Below are positions 1 through 6,779 of a DNA stretch of 12,814 nucleotides, piece by piece. The notes under the pieces were generated by a model. It searched no databases. It was not told the origin of the DNA and worked only from the letters and a program-made list of their open reading frames with translations. How positions within the stretch are numbered: position 1 is the stretch's first letter; every line of letters begins with the position of its first letter. The DNA comes from Acidobacteriota bacterium. GTDB taxonomy: Bacteria > Acidobacteriota > Terriglobia > Acidiferrales > UBA7541. The position numbers were made by a program, and so were the translations under genes. The stretch spans positions 3,005 to 15,818 of the forward strand of contig QHYP01000234.1 in assembly GCA_003224195.1 (NCBI GenBank), given 5' to 3'.

Positions 1-378
1 GAGTTCCGGGGAAAACGTCCCAATCATGTCCTTGGCGGGCGGAAGTTGATCCGGTGCGATGCGACCTTCTTGAGCCATGCGATAGAAATAATGGATGGGA
101 TGCAGATGAAGTTGCACGTCATGGCCGCGCCGGACAATCTGGGCATAAGCATTGGCGAGGCCAGGCCGAAGATCGCCCAACCCAGAAAAAACCTCGACAA
201 AAAAAGTCCCGCGGAGATCGTTTTCCTCGAGGATGTCCATGATTCGCGGGATGCCGTAATACTCAGAGCCAATCTTACCCAGAACCGACCGTTCGGAATC
301 CACGGGTTTAAGGCTGGGGTTTTCCCACGCGCCACCCATCGAGCATTCCGTGTCAATGGTCAAGAAAACCTGAACCAT
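1..378 (-). CDS. Polysaccharide deacetylase-like protein (C-terminus cut by window edge)
   Basis: The frame is open from an ATG at 378 to the left edge, giving 126 residues with no stop. The start reads MVQVFLTIDTE, with the first-strand Asp motif of NodB/polysaccharide deacetylase folds (D9, E11). Residues 85-96 contain GHDVQLHLHP with H91, H93 and H96, the usual metal-binding histidine region. RGTFFVEV (56-63) is the typical following beta strand. Such enzymes remove N- or O-acetyl groups from glycans; the substrate here is unknown. A Shine-Dalgarno-like AAAGGA lies just upstream of the ATG, inside the preceding gene. The start overlaps the end of the transglutaminase-like gene by 26 bases in another frame, so the two are probably translationally coupled. 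The remaining C-terminal motifs lie outside the window, so completeness and activity cannot be judged. Confidence 0.85.
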   Translation of the reverse strand, partial: MVQVFLTIDTECSMGGAWENPSLKPVDSERSVLGKIGSEYYGIPRIMDILEENDLRGTFFVEVFSGLGDLRPGLANAYAQIVRRGHDVQLHLHPIHYFYRMAQEGRIAPDQLPPAKDMIGTFSPEL

Positions 379-1261
379 CTTCCCGTCCTTTCATCTGTAC
401 GTCCCGTACGACGCCGACTGTCTTTTCGGCGATCCGATGCCAGCCGGCCGCGGCTGTTGTCCTCCTTTTCCATTGCCATCGTCGAATCCCGAGCCAAACG
501 AGAAGCACGATGAACTCCAGTGCCGCCGTCCCGTAAATAACTATCAGAGGGGGCTCTTCGACGAAAGCAGGACGAGCGAGTTCGTCGGCTCTTTGGCCCA
601 TTACGCGGCGGAGAAGCCAATAGGAAAGCTTCAGGATCAGTGACTTGCTCCAATTGATCGTCCGCGCATCAGAGTAAACGTACTGAGCCGACGGATAGAA
701 GTCCCAACGCGCAGCTCCTGGACGCGCGTTGCTCGCTCTCAATTCCGCGAGGCGATTCAACAGGATTGCTGGATCCTCTTTGAGGTCGCGAATCGCATAA
801 TAACCGTCCTGACGTTTGGGGAACCAAAGACCGAAGAGCGGATCCGCAACCATCTTCCCCGACTCAACATCCGCCTGAACGACGGCATGCACGGATTCGC
901 CGCGCGCATTGTAAAGAGCCCACTTGGATGCATGGATGCCGCGCCGCGCCAAGAGCGCAATGACGAGCCTAGAACGGTCGGCGCAATCCCCTCCTTTGAA
1001 TATGACCTGTCCGGGAGTAGGGCGCAAAAAACGCAAGAAGGGAAAAAGGAAATAGGAATTGTTCCCGTCGTCCGGCTTATCCTTCAAGGATAAAACCACT
1101 GCCTTTACTTGCTCGCTTGGCGGCAAGGAGGGACGGGCAACGCGATCGAAATAGGCGGTGAGAAGCCGCTGCTCGCGAACATAATAAAGGAAGGAAAAAA
1201 GCTGGAGGCCAATCAACAGAACCAGGCCGGTAGCGAAGCACCATCGTACCGAGCGAAACAT
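353..1261 (-). CDS. Membrane-anchored transglutaminase-like protein
   Basis: About 302 residues from the ATG at 1261. A GTG nine bases further upstream (1270) is possible, but it abuts the AAGG ribosome site, whereas the ATG has about 9 bases of spacing. Counting from the GTG, there is a hydrophobic segment at residues 10-30, a transglutaminase-like core at about 88-150, and a second hydrophobic segment at 241-261 followed by a basic tail of about 44 residues. The core shows a Cys-His-Asp triad: GGDCADR (C96), ESVHAVV (H128) and VADPLFG (D143). This triad is shared by transglutaminase-like cysteine peptidases and acyltransferases. By the positive-inside rule the catalytic domain is probably outside the cytoplasmic membrane. 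The neighbouring deacetylase and glycosyltransferases suggest a role in envelope or exopolysaccharide maturation. The reaction (peptide cleavage, amide transfer or deamidation) is not predictable from the sequence. Confidence 0.8.
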   Translation of the reverse strand: MFRSVRWCFATGLVLLIGLQLFSFLYYVREQRLLTAYFDRVARPSLPPSEQVKAVVLSLKDKPDDGNNSYFLFPFLRFLRPTPGQVIFKGGDCADRSRLVIALLARRGIHASKWALYNARGESVHAVVQADVESGKMVADPLFGLWFPKRQDGYYAIRDLKEDPAILLNRLAELRASNARPGAARWDFYPSAQYVYSDARTINWSKSLILKLSYWLLRRVMGQRADELARPAFVEEPPLIVIYGTAALEFIVLLVWLGIRRWQWKRRTTAAAGWHRIAEKTVGVVRDVQMKGREDGSGFLDH

Positions 1262-1383
1262 ACTCTTCACCCTTAGTGCCCCCCGGGCCGCGAAGCGCCT
1301 GACCGCAGCCCTGGTTCTTCCCTATGCGGCAAACTGGGACCCAAATCGTTCGGTCGGAGATAAGTCTCTGTAAGCATTGGGAT

Positions 1384-1417
1384 TAGCAATTCTGGTTCCA
1401 AATAGACCAGAATGCTA
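1384..1417. repeat. Inverted repeat in the divergent promoter region
   Basis: The arms ATTCTGGT (1389-1396) and ACCAGAAT (1406-1413) are perfect inverted repeats around a 9-base spacer. Past a single unpaired A (1388) the pairing continues, with TAGC (1384-1387) against GCTA (1414-1417), for 12 paired bases in total. There is no T tract, so it does not look like an intrinsic terminator. It lies about 125-155 bases upstream of the transglutaminase-like gene. It could be a dimeric regulator's operator or a hairpin in the leader RNA. AGCATT at 1373-1378 could also pair with AATGCT at 1411-1416, giving an alternative fold. Confidence 0.55.
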
Positions 1418-1752
1418 GGCTCCACTATGATCCGGTCAGTGGCGCTCACAATGACTGAAAACAAACAACTTACGCGAACTTTGAGCTATAGCCGGGCTTC
1501 TAAAGAACTGATAGGTTTGAGCTTCCGGGAAGGACCACCTTTTCTGGCTGCCGCATAGTTCAGGGCTTCAACCAAGCGGACGGCACGTTCGATCCGCAGG
1601 GGACAGTGAAATTATTTGCCCAAGTGAGTGATTTCCTTTCTCAGGCGGGACTTGGCGAACCCCAGCGTCCGAAGCTTTATCCGGCAGGTCATGTCTGTGC
1701 CAGAAGAAGGCGAGGCCCGCGGGGGGAACGCAGTGAGCGGTCAATCACGATT

Positions 1753-1767
1753 GGGCACGATTTGGGC
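1753..1767 (+). promoter_or_regulatory. Weak sigma-54-like promoter match upstream of the glycosyltransferase
   Basis: GGGCAC, five bases, then GGGC aligns to the -24/-12 consensus TGGCAC-N5-TTGC. The GG and GC dinucleotides are in register, but there are three mismatches elsewhere. It lies about 107 bases before the TTG start in the correct orientation. Exosortase-linked polysaccharide loci are often under RpoN control, which is the only reason to list it. The match could easily be chance. Confidence 0.12.
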
Positions 1768-1861
1768 GGAAATTCTGGACAGTCACGGTTTCGTGCGATA
1801 GGTTCACAACGCCAAAAGTGTTCCACGAAGACTGACGTCCGATGTAGTAGATCTGATTCAA

Positions 1862-1867
1862 GAAAGG
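1862..1867 (+). promoter_or_regulatory. Ribosome binding site supporting the TTG start
   Basis: GAAAGG is followed by six bases and then TTG at 1874. Reading back in frame there is no ATG before the TAG stop at 1799-1801, so this site is what decides the TTG start. Confidence 0.5.
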
Positions 1868-1873
1868 TGCGCT

Positions 1874-3331
1874 TTGCCTTCGGACATCCGAGTCTCCGCC
1901 AGCCGATTTGTGAGTTCCGTCGTGTTTGTAGTGTTTCTTGCCGAGGTGTACGCCGCGCTGATGTTCACAGTTCATGCTTTCCGCCAGGGCATCAGTATTC
2001 CAGAGGCCGTTCTCGCGGGTACATTTCTTTTCTGCGCCACAATGGCAGGGGCGCTCCTGATGCGCCGAGCGGAGCACTCGCCGAGTCAACAAGATCTTTT
2101 TCGCCCCGGGGGCCTCGCCGCAGTCATCTTGTGTGGATTAGCGATACGCATTTTCTGGCTAATGCTTGTGCCGCCGGTTCAGACTTCGGACTACCTGCGG
2201 TATCTCGGAGCCGCACGGAATTTCGCGGCCAGCGGAACGTATTCCGAGGACCTTCTCGGTCATCATTTCCGCGCCTTCACTCCTCCCGGGCTGCCCGCGT
2301 TTCTTGCGGCGGGTATTCGCGTGGTGGGAGACCATTCCTGGACACCTGCACTGATGAATGTCGGGCTATATCTGTTGACGAGTGTGGCGATCGGTGGTCT
2401 TGCGATGAGTTTGGCAGGCCGCGGCGCCGCTTTCTGGAGTGTTCTCTTGTTTGCTGTTTGGCCCTCCAACATAGGACTGACGGGTCTGGCAGCCTCTGAG
2501 CCCTTATTTCTGTTCTTGCTGCTGGTCGCGTGCTTGCTTCTCTATCTGCCTTCGGAAGCCGGGTTTCGCTGGAGTCCACTGTGCGGAATTGCAGCGGGCT
2601 TGGCAGCGCTGACGCGCCCGACCGCGTTGACGCTACCGGTCCTTTGGTTTGCCGCGCTCGTCATTTTGGGAAGTGAAGGCAAGAGATGGAAGAGCTTCGC
2701 ACTGGCATCTTTTTTTCTGATCATCACGGTAGCGCCTTGGACGATTCGGAATTATCGTGTGTTGGGCGCATTCGTCCCCGTGTCCACAAACGGCGGAGAT
2801 GTTTTCTACCGAGCGAACAATCCGCTGGCGACGGGTACGTGGACCGCGAGAGGAGAGCGTGATCTTTCGCCTTATCTGGGCAATGAGGTTCGTTGGAATC
2901 AAATGGGCTTTGCATGGGGAAAGGAATGGATCCGTTCCCACCCATTGGATTTCTTGAAACTTTCCATAAAGAAGCAATACATTTTCCTCGGCTCGGACGA
3001 AACGGGGATTTACTGGGCCGTTGAACGAGCGCATCCGCAGTGGAGGACAGCCTATTCCGCCGGAAGAGCTGCTTCGGATTTCTGGTGGCTTGGCCTGTGG
3101 CTTTTGTTGGTGTTCGCGTTGATCCGGCACCGGGAAGACTTTCTGCGAAACCCTCGCTCGGTGTGTTTGCTTCTCCCTTTTTTGTATTTTTCGGGGATTC
3201 ATTCGATTTTTGAGAGCCAGGACCGCTACCACATCCCTGCCGTGCCCTTCCTGCTGATCGTTGCCGCCCTTGCGCTCGCGCACAAACAAATCCATTCAGC
3301 GGGCGAGACGTTGGGGGACGCGGCGCGATAG
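1874..3331 (+). CDS. Family 39-like integral membrane glycosyltransferase (GT-C fold)
   Basis: 485 residues, with a non-ATG start (TTG) supported by GAAAGG six bases upstream. The protein is mostly hydrophobic, with many membrane helices, for example around 12-32, 46-63, 80-100, 160-180, 187-226, 252-266, 276-289, 404-418, 429-441 and 456-469. Family-typical motifs are the acidic residue of the first loop in QTSDYLRY (D106), FTPPGLP (135-141), LTRPTAL (246-252), PWTIRNYRVLG (288-298), VSTNGGD (303-309), and RYHIPAVPFL (451-460) near the C-terminus. GT-C enzymes of this type move a sugar from a polyprenyl-phosphate donor to an acceptor on the outer face of the cytoplasmic membrane. The sugar and acceptor are unknown; polysaccharide or protein glycosylation are both possible. 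It is the only plus-strand gene and converges on the amidotransferase gene, so it is transcribed separately from the main operon. Confidence 0.88.
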   Translation: MPSDIRVSASRFVSSVVFVVFLAEVYAALMFTVHAFRQGISIPEAVLAGTFLFCATMAGALLMRRAEHSPSQQDLFRPGGLAAVILCGLAIRIFWLMLVPPVQTSDYLRYLGAARNFAASGTYSEDLLGHHFRAFTPPGLPAFLAAGIRVVGDHSWTPALMNVGLYLLTSVAIGGLAMSLAGRGAAFWSVLLFAVWPSNIGLTGLAASEPLFLFLLLVACLLLYLPSEAGFRWSPLCGIAAGLAALTRPTALTLPVLWFAALVILGSEGKRWKSFALASFFLIITVAPWTIRNYRVLGAFVPVSTNGGDVFYRANNPLATGTWTARGERDLSPYLGNEVRWNQMGFAWGKEWIRSHPLDFLKLSIKKQYIFLGSDETGIYWAVERAHPQWRTAYSAGRAASDFWWLGLWLLLVFALIRHREDFLRNPRSVCLLLPFLYFSGIHSIFESQDRYHIPAVPFLLIVAALALAHKQIHSAGETLGDAAR

Positions 3332-3343
3332 GCCGCCACGCGT
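3318..3343. terminator. Possible hairpin at the convergent gene ends
   Basis: ACGCGGCG (3318-3325) can pair with CGCC (3334-3337) and GCGT (3340-3343), leaving a two-base bulge and an 8-base loop. It straddles the stop codon of the glycosyltransferase gene in the 62-base convergent gap region. There is no clear T run on either strand, so intrinsic termination is only a guess. Confidence 0.2.
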
Positions 3344-3393
3344 AAATTCCGCCTCGACCGTCAGAGTCCCCACTTTATCAGCGAGGGAGAGAA

Positions 3394-5346
3394 CTACCGG
3401 ACAGAGATATGTTCGGCAGGCAGCGCCGGAGCCGTCTTCCAATCGTTGCCGTCGAGATAGATGCGGCACCAAAGTTCCAACATGACCAGCGCAAGGAGTT
3501 GGTCGGTGTAATCTCTGCGCTCGGCAGAATGATCGGCGATGAGGCATTGGATCGCGGGCCAATGGAAGAGGCCGCGGCGGCGGACCTGCTCTTCCGAGAG
3601 CAGGTCGCCAACTATGGATTGAAGGTCTTTTTTCAGCCAGGCACCCACGGGCGCTCCGAAGCCGCGTTTCTTGCGTGCGAGGATTTCGCGAGGCAGCCAC
3701 GGAGCCACGGCCTTTTTCAGCAGATACTTCATCGCAAAACCGCGCACTTTTAGCGAGGAAGGCATGCGACTCGCGAGGTCGATCAATTCGAAGTCGACCA
3801 GGGGCGCGCGGCATTCGATGGAGGCTGCCATGCTCATGCGGTCGGTCAAGGCCAAGAGATCGTCGGCGAGGGATGTCTTCAGGTCCGCGTAGATGATGCG
3901 GTTCAAGCTGTCCGCATGCGCGGCGCGGCGGAAATAGTCTTGCAGCGCCGCGGCTGCCGAGTCCGCACCGTCGGAGTTGCCCGACAATTTGTTTTTGAGC
4001 AGGTCGTGTTGCACGTGAGGGGCAAAGACCGTGACGTAGCCCATGTAGCGCGCCGCAGGATCGAGTTCGGCTGATTTGACGAATGCGGCAGCATAACGCG
4101 CATAGTCTTTCCAGGAAGAGTGGCGATCCTGCGGGACGCGCGCCAACAGAGCGGGCAGCCATTTCTTGCGCAGAGGACCGGGCAAGAGCTTGTAGTACTT
4201 CATGAAGCTGTTCCCGAGGTAGCGACGGTAGCCGCCGAAAAGTTCGTCGCCGCCCACACCGGAGAGGATCACGGTGACGCTTTCGCGGGCAAGCTTCGAG
4301 ACGAGATAGGTGGTCAGGCAAGCAGAATCCGCAACAGGCTCGTCGAGATGCCAGACGAGTTTGGGGAGCAGTTCGCTGACTTCCGGGCGGACGACGATTT
4401 CGTGGTGATCCGTGCCGAAGGCCTGCGCAACAATTTTTGCGTAGGGCAGCTCGTTGTAATAAGAGTGCTCGCCTTCGTAGCCGATGGAATAGGTTTTGAC
4501 GGGGCGGTCCGTCATCTTGGCCATGGCCGCGACGATGGTGCTGGAATCGATTCCGCCGCTCAAAAATGCGCCGAGGGGGACGTCGCTGACGAGTTGCATT
4601 TTCACGGTTTCGAGAAGTTTTGCGCGGACGCGTTCGACCCATTCCTCTTCGCTGCGGTCTTCCGGCGCAGCGATGGGCACATCCCAATACTCGCGGTCTT
4701 CGGTGCGACCCTGTTCGGCAACGAGATAGTGGCCGGGGAGAAGCTTTTCGATTCCTTCGATGAGGCTAAGCGGAGCAGGCACGTAACCGAGTGCGAGATA
4801 TTCCTCAAGCGCGGTAAGGTTCAGCCGGCGAGGCACGTCGCCGAGTTGCAAGATGGACTTCATTTCCGAAGCGAAGAGGAGGCGGCCGGGCTCGCGGCGG
4901 ATGTAGAGGGGCTTTTCGCCGATGCGGTCGCGTCCGAGAACCAGGCGTTCGCGCTTCGCGTCCCACAAAGCGAGACCGAACATGCCGCGAAGGCGGCGGA
5001 AGAAATCGAGCCCTTCTTCCTCGTAGAGGTGGACGATCACTTCCGTGTCGGTTCGCGTGCGGAAACGGTGGCCTTTGGCCTCGAGTTCTCTTCGGAGGGA
5101 TTGGAAATTGTAGATTTCGCCGTTGAGGACCAGCCAGACCGTTTCGTCTTCATTGGCGATGGGTTGGTGTCCGCCGGCAACATCAATGATGCTCAGGCGC
5201 CGCATCCCGAGACCGACACCGCGGCCCACGTAGTGGCCGAAATCATCCGGACCACGGTGCTCGAGCACTCCCCCCATGCGGGCGAGGAGAGCTTCCGGTG
5301 ACGCCGCGGGCGGCCGGGAGCCGACGTAGCCATAAATCCCGCACAC
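3394..5346 (-). CDS. asnB: Glutamine-dependent asparagine synthase-type amidotransferase
   Basis: 650 residues. The correct start is the GTG at 5346, not an upstream in-frame codon: it gives Met-Cys-Gly-Ile-Tyr-Gly, so that Cys2 becomes the N-terminal nucleophile after Met removal, as class II glutaminases require. It is preceded by AGAGGG and lies one base after the stop of the upstream gene (TAA-C-GTG). The glutaminase domain covers about 2-210, with RGPDD (31-35), RRLSIID (49-55), NGEIYN (75-80) and RTDTE (98-102). The synthetase domain has the pyrophosphate loop SGGIDSS (263-269) and GVGGDELFGGYRRY (363-376). All catalytic residues I can check are present, and the length is normal. The enzyme adenylates a carboxylate and amidates it with glutamine-derived ammonia. 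In exopolysaccharide clusters such paralogues are thought to amidate a sugar acid or similar group rather than make free asparagine; that is inference here. Confidence 0.93.
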   Translation of the reverse strand: MCGIYGYVGSRPPAASPEALLARMGGVLEHRGPDDFGHYVGRGVGLGMRRLSIIDVAGGHQPIANEDETVWLVLNGEIYNFQSLRRELEAKGHRFRTRTDTEVIVHLYEEEGLDFFRRLRGMFGLALWDAKRERLVLGRDRIGEKPLYIRREPGRLLFASEMKSILQLGDVPRRLNLTALEEYLALGYVPAPLSLIEGIEKLLPGHYLVAEQGRTEDREYWDVPIAAPEDRSEEEWVERVRAKLLETVKMQLVSDVPLGAFLSGGIDSSTIVAAMAKMTDRPVKTYSIGYEGEHSYYNELPYAKIVAQAFGTDHHEIVVRPEVSELLPKLVWHLDEPVADSACLTTYLVSKLARESVTVILSGVGGDELFGGYRRYLGNSFMKYYKLLPGPLRKKWLPALLARVPQDRHSSWKDYARYAAAFVKSAELDPAARYMGYVTVFAPHVQHDLLKNKLSGNSDGADSAAAALQDYFRRAAHADSLNRIIYADLKTSLADDLLALTDRMSMAASIECRAPLVDFELIDLASRMPSSLKVRGFAMKYLLKKAVAPWLPREILARKKRGFGAPVGAWLKKDLQSIVGDLLSEEQVRRRGLFHWPAIQCLIADHSAERRDYTDQLLALVMLELWCRIYLDGNDWKTAPALPAEHISVR

Positions 5347-5347
5347 G

Positions 5348-6727
5348 TTATCGTTCCCTCTGGTCCGGCCCGGTCGAGGTCCTCGTGGACATCCGGATCC
5401 GAACAACTTCCTCAAACAAGTTCGCCAACTCTCCGGCCTTGTGTTTCCGGGAGTGGCGTTCTACTTCTTCCATTCCGGGCACAGCAGCGGTTCCGCTGCG
5501 AACCTGAGACAAGAAAGACTCCAGGCCGGCAGCAATCATGGCGACGTCATCGAGCGGCACAAGGGTGCCAGCGCCGGCTTGGCGCAGCACGCCAGCGGTT
5601 TCACCCTGGGAATCCACTAGGCCGAAAATCGGCCGCCGCGCGCGCAAGTACTCATAGAGCTTGGCCGGAACAGCGGGATTCGACGTCCTTCCCTGGAAGA
5701 CAAGTAGTCCGTCCGCGGTCAGCATTTCTGCCAGAGCTTCCTGGTACGGTATCGGTGGGGCGAGCGACACGATGTCTCCGACGCCAAAATCTTGGATGAG
5801 CCGCTTGTAGTGGTCTTCGTAGCCGCTGGCGCGCAAACGAACCTGGAGCGCGCCATTGATGAGCTTTCCGCACTGCCTTAGTTTCACGAGGGCGGCAAAA
5901 AAGGCGGTGGGGTCGCGGTCGGGTCCGGGATACAAGACGCCGCTGTGCAGAAGCAGGAGGCGATTCATATTTGCTCCGCCGCAGTCCATGCGGACCGCAC
6001 TTTCCGCGGCTTCAAAACTCACTTCGTCGTATCCGTTGGCGATAAGAGCCATGCGATCGGCGAATTCCGGATAACGGGCTTGATGAATTCGCAAGGAGCC
6101 GGGTGTGACAAATACGGCGCGCGAACAATGGCGCAGTGTCTGCCGCTCGATCCACCGCCGCACGCTCCAAAGGCGACGGTCCTCCGGGAAACGCTGTTGC
6201 GTGACAGGGTCAATCTCCGTCATGGGGTCGCGGAAGTCCGCCACCCACGGAATTCCGGTCAACCGGCAAAGAGCCATGCCGACCAGATGAGCCGTCGCCA
6301 CGGGATAGGTGGACCACAGGACCTGCGGCCGATGCTTGCGGATCATTTGAAGACCCGCGGGAATCGCGCCCATGAGCCAAGTTATCCAAGGATCCGGCAG
6401 CGCCATCCAGCCCAAGTAGCGACCGCGAAAACCCAAGTGGCGAGTCGTGTCCAGGGCGAAAGTTCTGCGCACCGGAACAGCCGAGGGGATTTGTCCGAGC
6501 TGGTCGGATTTGGCGGCGGGATAGGCTCGCGGATGGACCGTGAGCACAAGCGGAGACCAACCGTGGTTGCGTAGGTCCCGCGAGAAACACAAGGTGCGCT
6601 GGAGTCCACTGCTGACGCCGCAGGGAGGAAAATGATAGGCGATGAGAAGCGCAGAGCACGCTTTGCCAGCAACGGCAGCGAGATGCGCGCGGCCAGGATC
6701 GCAAACCGACGGGGCAGAGGAGGGCAC
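5348..6727 (-). CDS. GT4-like glycosyltransferase (GT-B fold)
   Basis: 459 residues if started at the GTG at 6727. The start is uncertain: the only in-frame ATG (6841) lies 62 bases inside the upstream gene, and its first 40-odd residues look non-coding (Ser-rich, no homology-like pattern). The N-terminal domain has the typical LLIAYHFPPCGVSSGLQR (27-44), and WVADFRDP at 161-168. The C-terminal donor-binding domain has IANGYD (229-234), LHSGVLYPGPDRDP (260-273) and PAKLYEYLRARRP (354-366), the conserved sugar-nucleotide region with Glu. No membrane segment is seen, so it is a cytosolic or membrane-peripheral enzyme. It would transfer a sugar from a nucleotide donor to the growing lipid-linked glycan. 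Its TAA stop is one base from the amidotransferase start, indicating tight coupling. Donor and acceptor are unknown. Confidence 0.82.
   Translation of the reverse strand: MPSSAPSVCDPGRAHLAAVAGKACSALLIAYHFPPCGVSSGLQRTLCFSRDLRNHGWSPLVLTVHPRAYPAAKSDQLGQIPSAVPVRRTFALDTTRHLGFRGRYLGWMALPDPWITWLMGAIPAGLQMIRKHRPQVLWSTYPVATAHLVGMALCRLTGIPWVADFRDPMTEIDPVTQQRFPEDRRLWSVRRWIERQTLRHCSRAVFVTPGSLRIHQARYPEFADRMALIANGYDEVSFEAAESAVRMDCGGANMNRLLLLHSGVLYPGPDRDPTAFFAALVKLRQCGKLINGALQVRLRASGYEDHYKRLIQDFGVGDIVSLAPPIPYQEALAEMLTADGLLVFQGRTSNPAVPAKLYEYLRARRPIFGLVDSQGETAGVLRQAGAGTLVPLDDVAMIAAGLESFLSQVRSGTAAVPGMEEVERHSRKHKAGELANLFEEVVRIRMSTRTSTGPDQRER
5356..5361 (-). promoter_or_regulatory. Ribosome binding site fixing the GTG start of the amidotransferase
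   Basis: AGAGGG on the minus strand is separated by nine bases from GTG at 5346. It lies inside the last codons of the upstream glycosyltransferase. Together with the essential Cys at position 2 it decides the start. Confidence 0.6.
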
Positions 6728-6779
6728 CGGCGTTTCGGATTCAGAAGAGATCGAAGATCGGGCTGAGCTTGCGATAGCG

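Larger units (their letters stand above)
1262..1873. other. Divergent intergenic region, 612 bases, no convincing gene
   Basis: This stretch separates the leftward transglutaminase-like gene from the rightward glycosyltransferase gene, so it should hold promoters for both. Frames in it are short or merely run into the coding region of the next gene, and none begins with a recognisable ribosome site or resembles a known family. It contains one strong inverted repeat (1384-1417) and a weak sigma-54-like match (1753-1767). I see no tRNA, known riboswitch, insertion sequence or CRISPR. The octamer AATTCTGG occurs twice, at 1388-1395 (in the inverted repeat) and at 1771-1778. Confidence 0.6.

Noticed and set aside
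46..513. 155-residue plus-strand frame at the left edge
   Set aside because: It lies opposite the deacetylase and the end of the transglutaminase-like gene, both of which show family motifs.
1432..1456. Short inverted repeat TCAGT / ACTGA with a long spacer
   Set aside because: Only five bases per arm; expected by chance at this length.
1273..1464. 63-residue frame on the minus strand between the divergent genes
   Set aside because: It begins with TTG and no ribosome site, and ends just before the next gene. A faint likeness to a glycosyltransferase N-terminus is not enough to call a gene or pseudogene.
1606..2499. 297-residue plus-strand frame beginning in the intergenic region
   Set aside because: Ser/Arg/Gly-rich and mostly a shifted reading of the membrane glycosyltransferase; no motif.
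2633..3295. 220-residue minus-strand frame opposite the membrane glycosyltransferase
   Set aside because: Antisense shadow with no domain pattern, while the plus strand holds clear membrane segments and family motifs.
3296..4687. 463-residue frame on the minus strand overlapping the amidotransferase
   Set aside because: Arg-rich, out-of-frame reading of the same region and of the glycosyltransferase end; no domain pattern, and it crosses the stop of a real gene.
4120..5301. 393-residue open frame on the plus strand opposite the amidotransferase
   Set aside because: The opposite strand encodes a complete AsnB-type protein with all motifs. The antisense frame is low in recognisable motifs and is explained by codon bias of the real gene.
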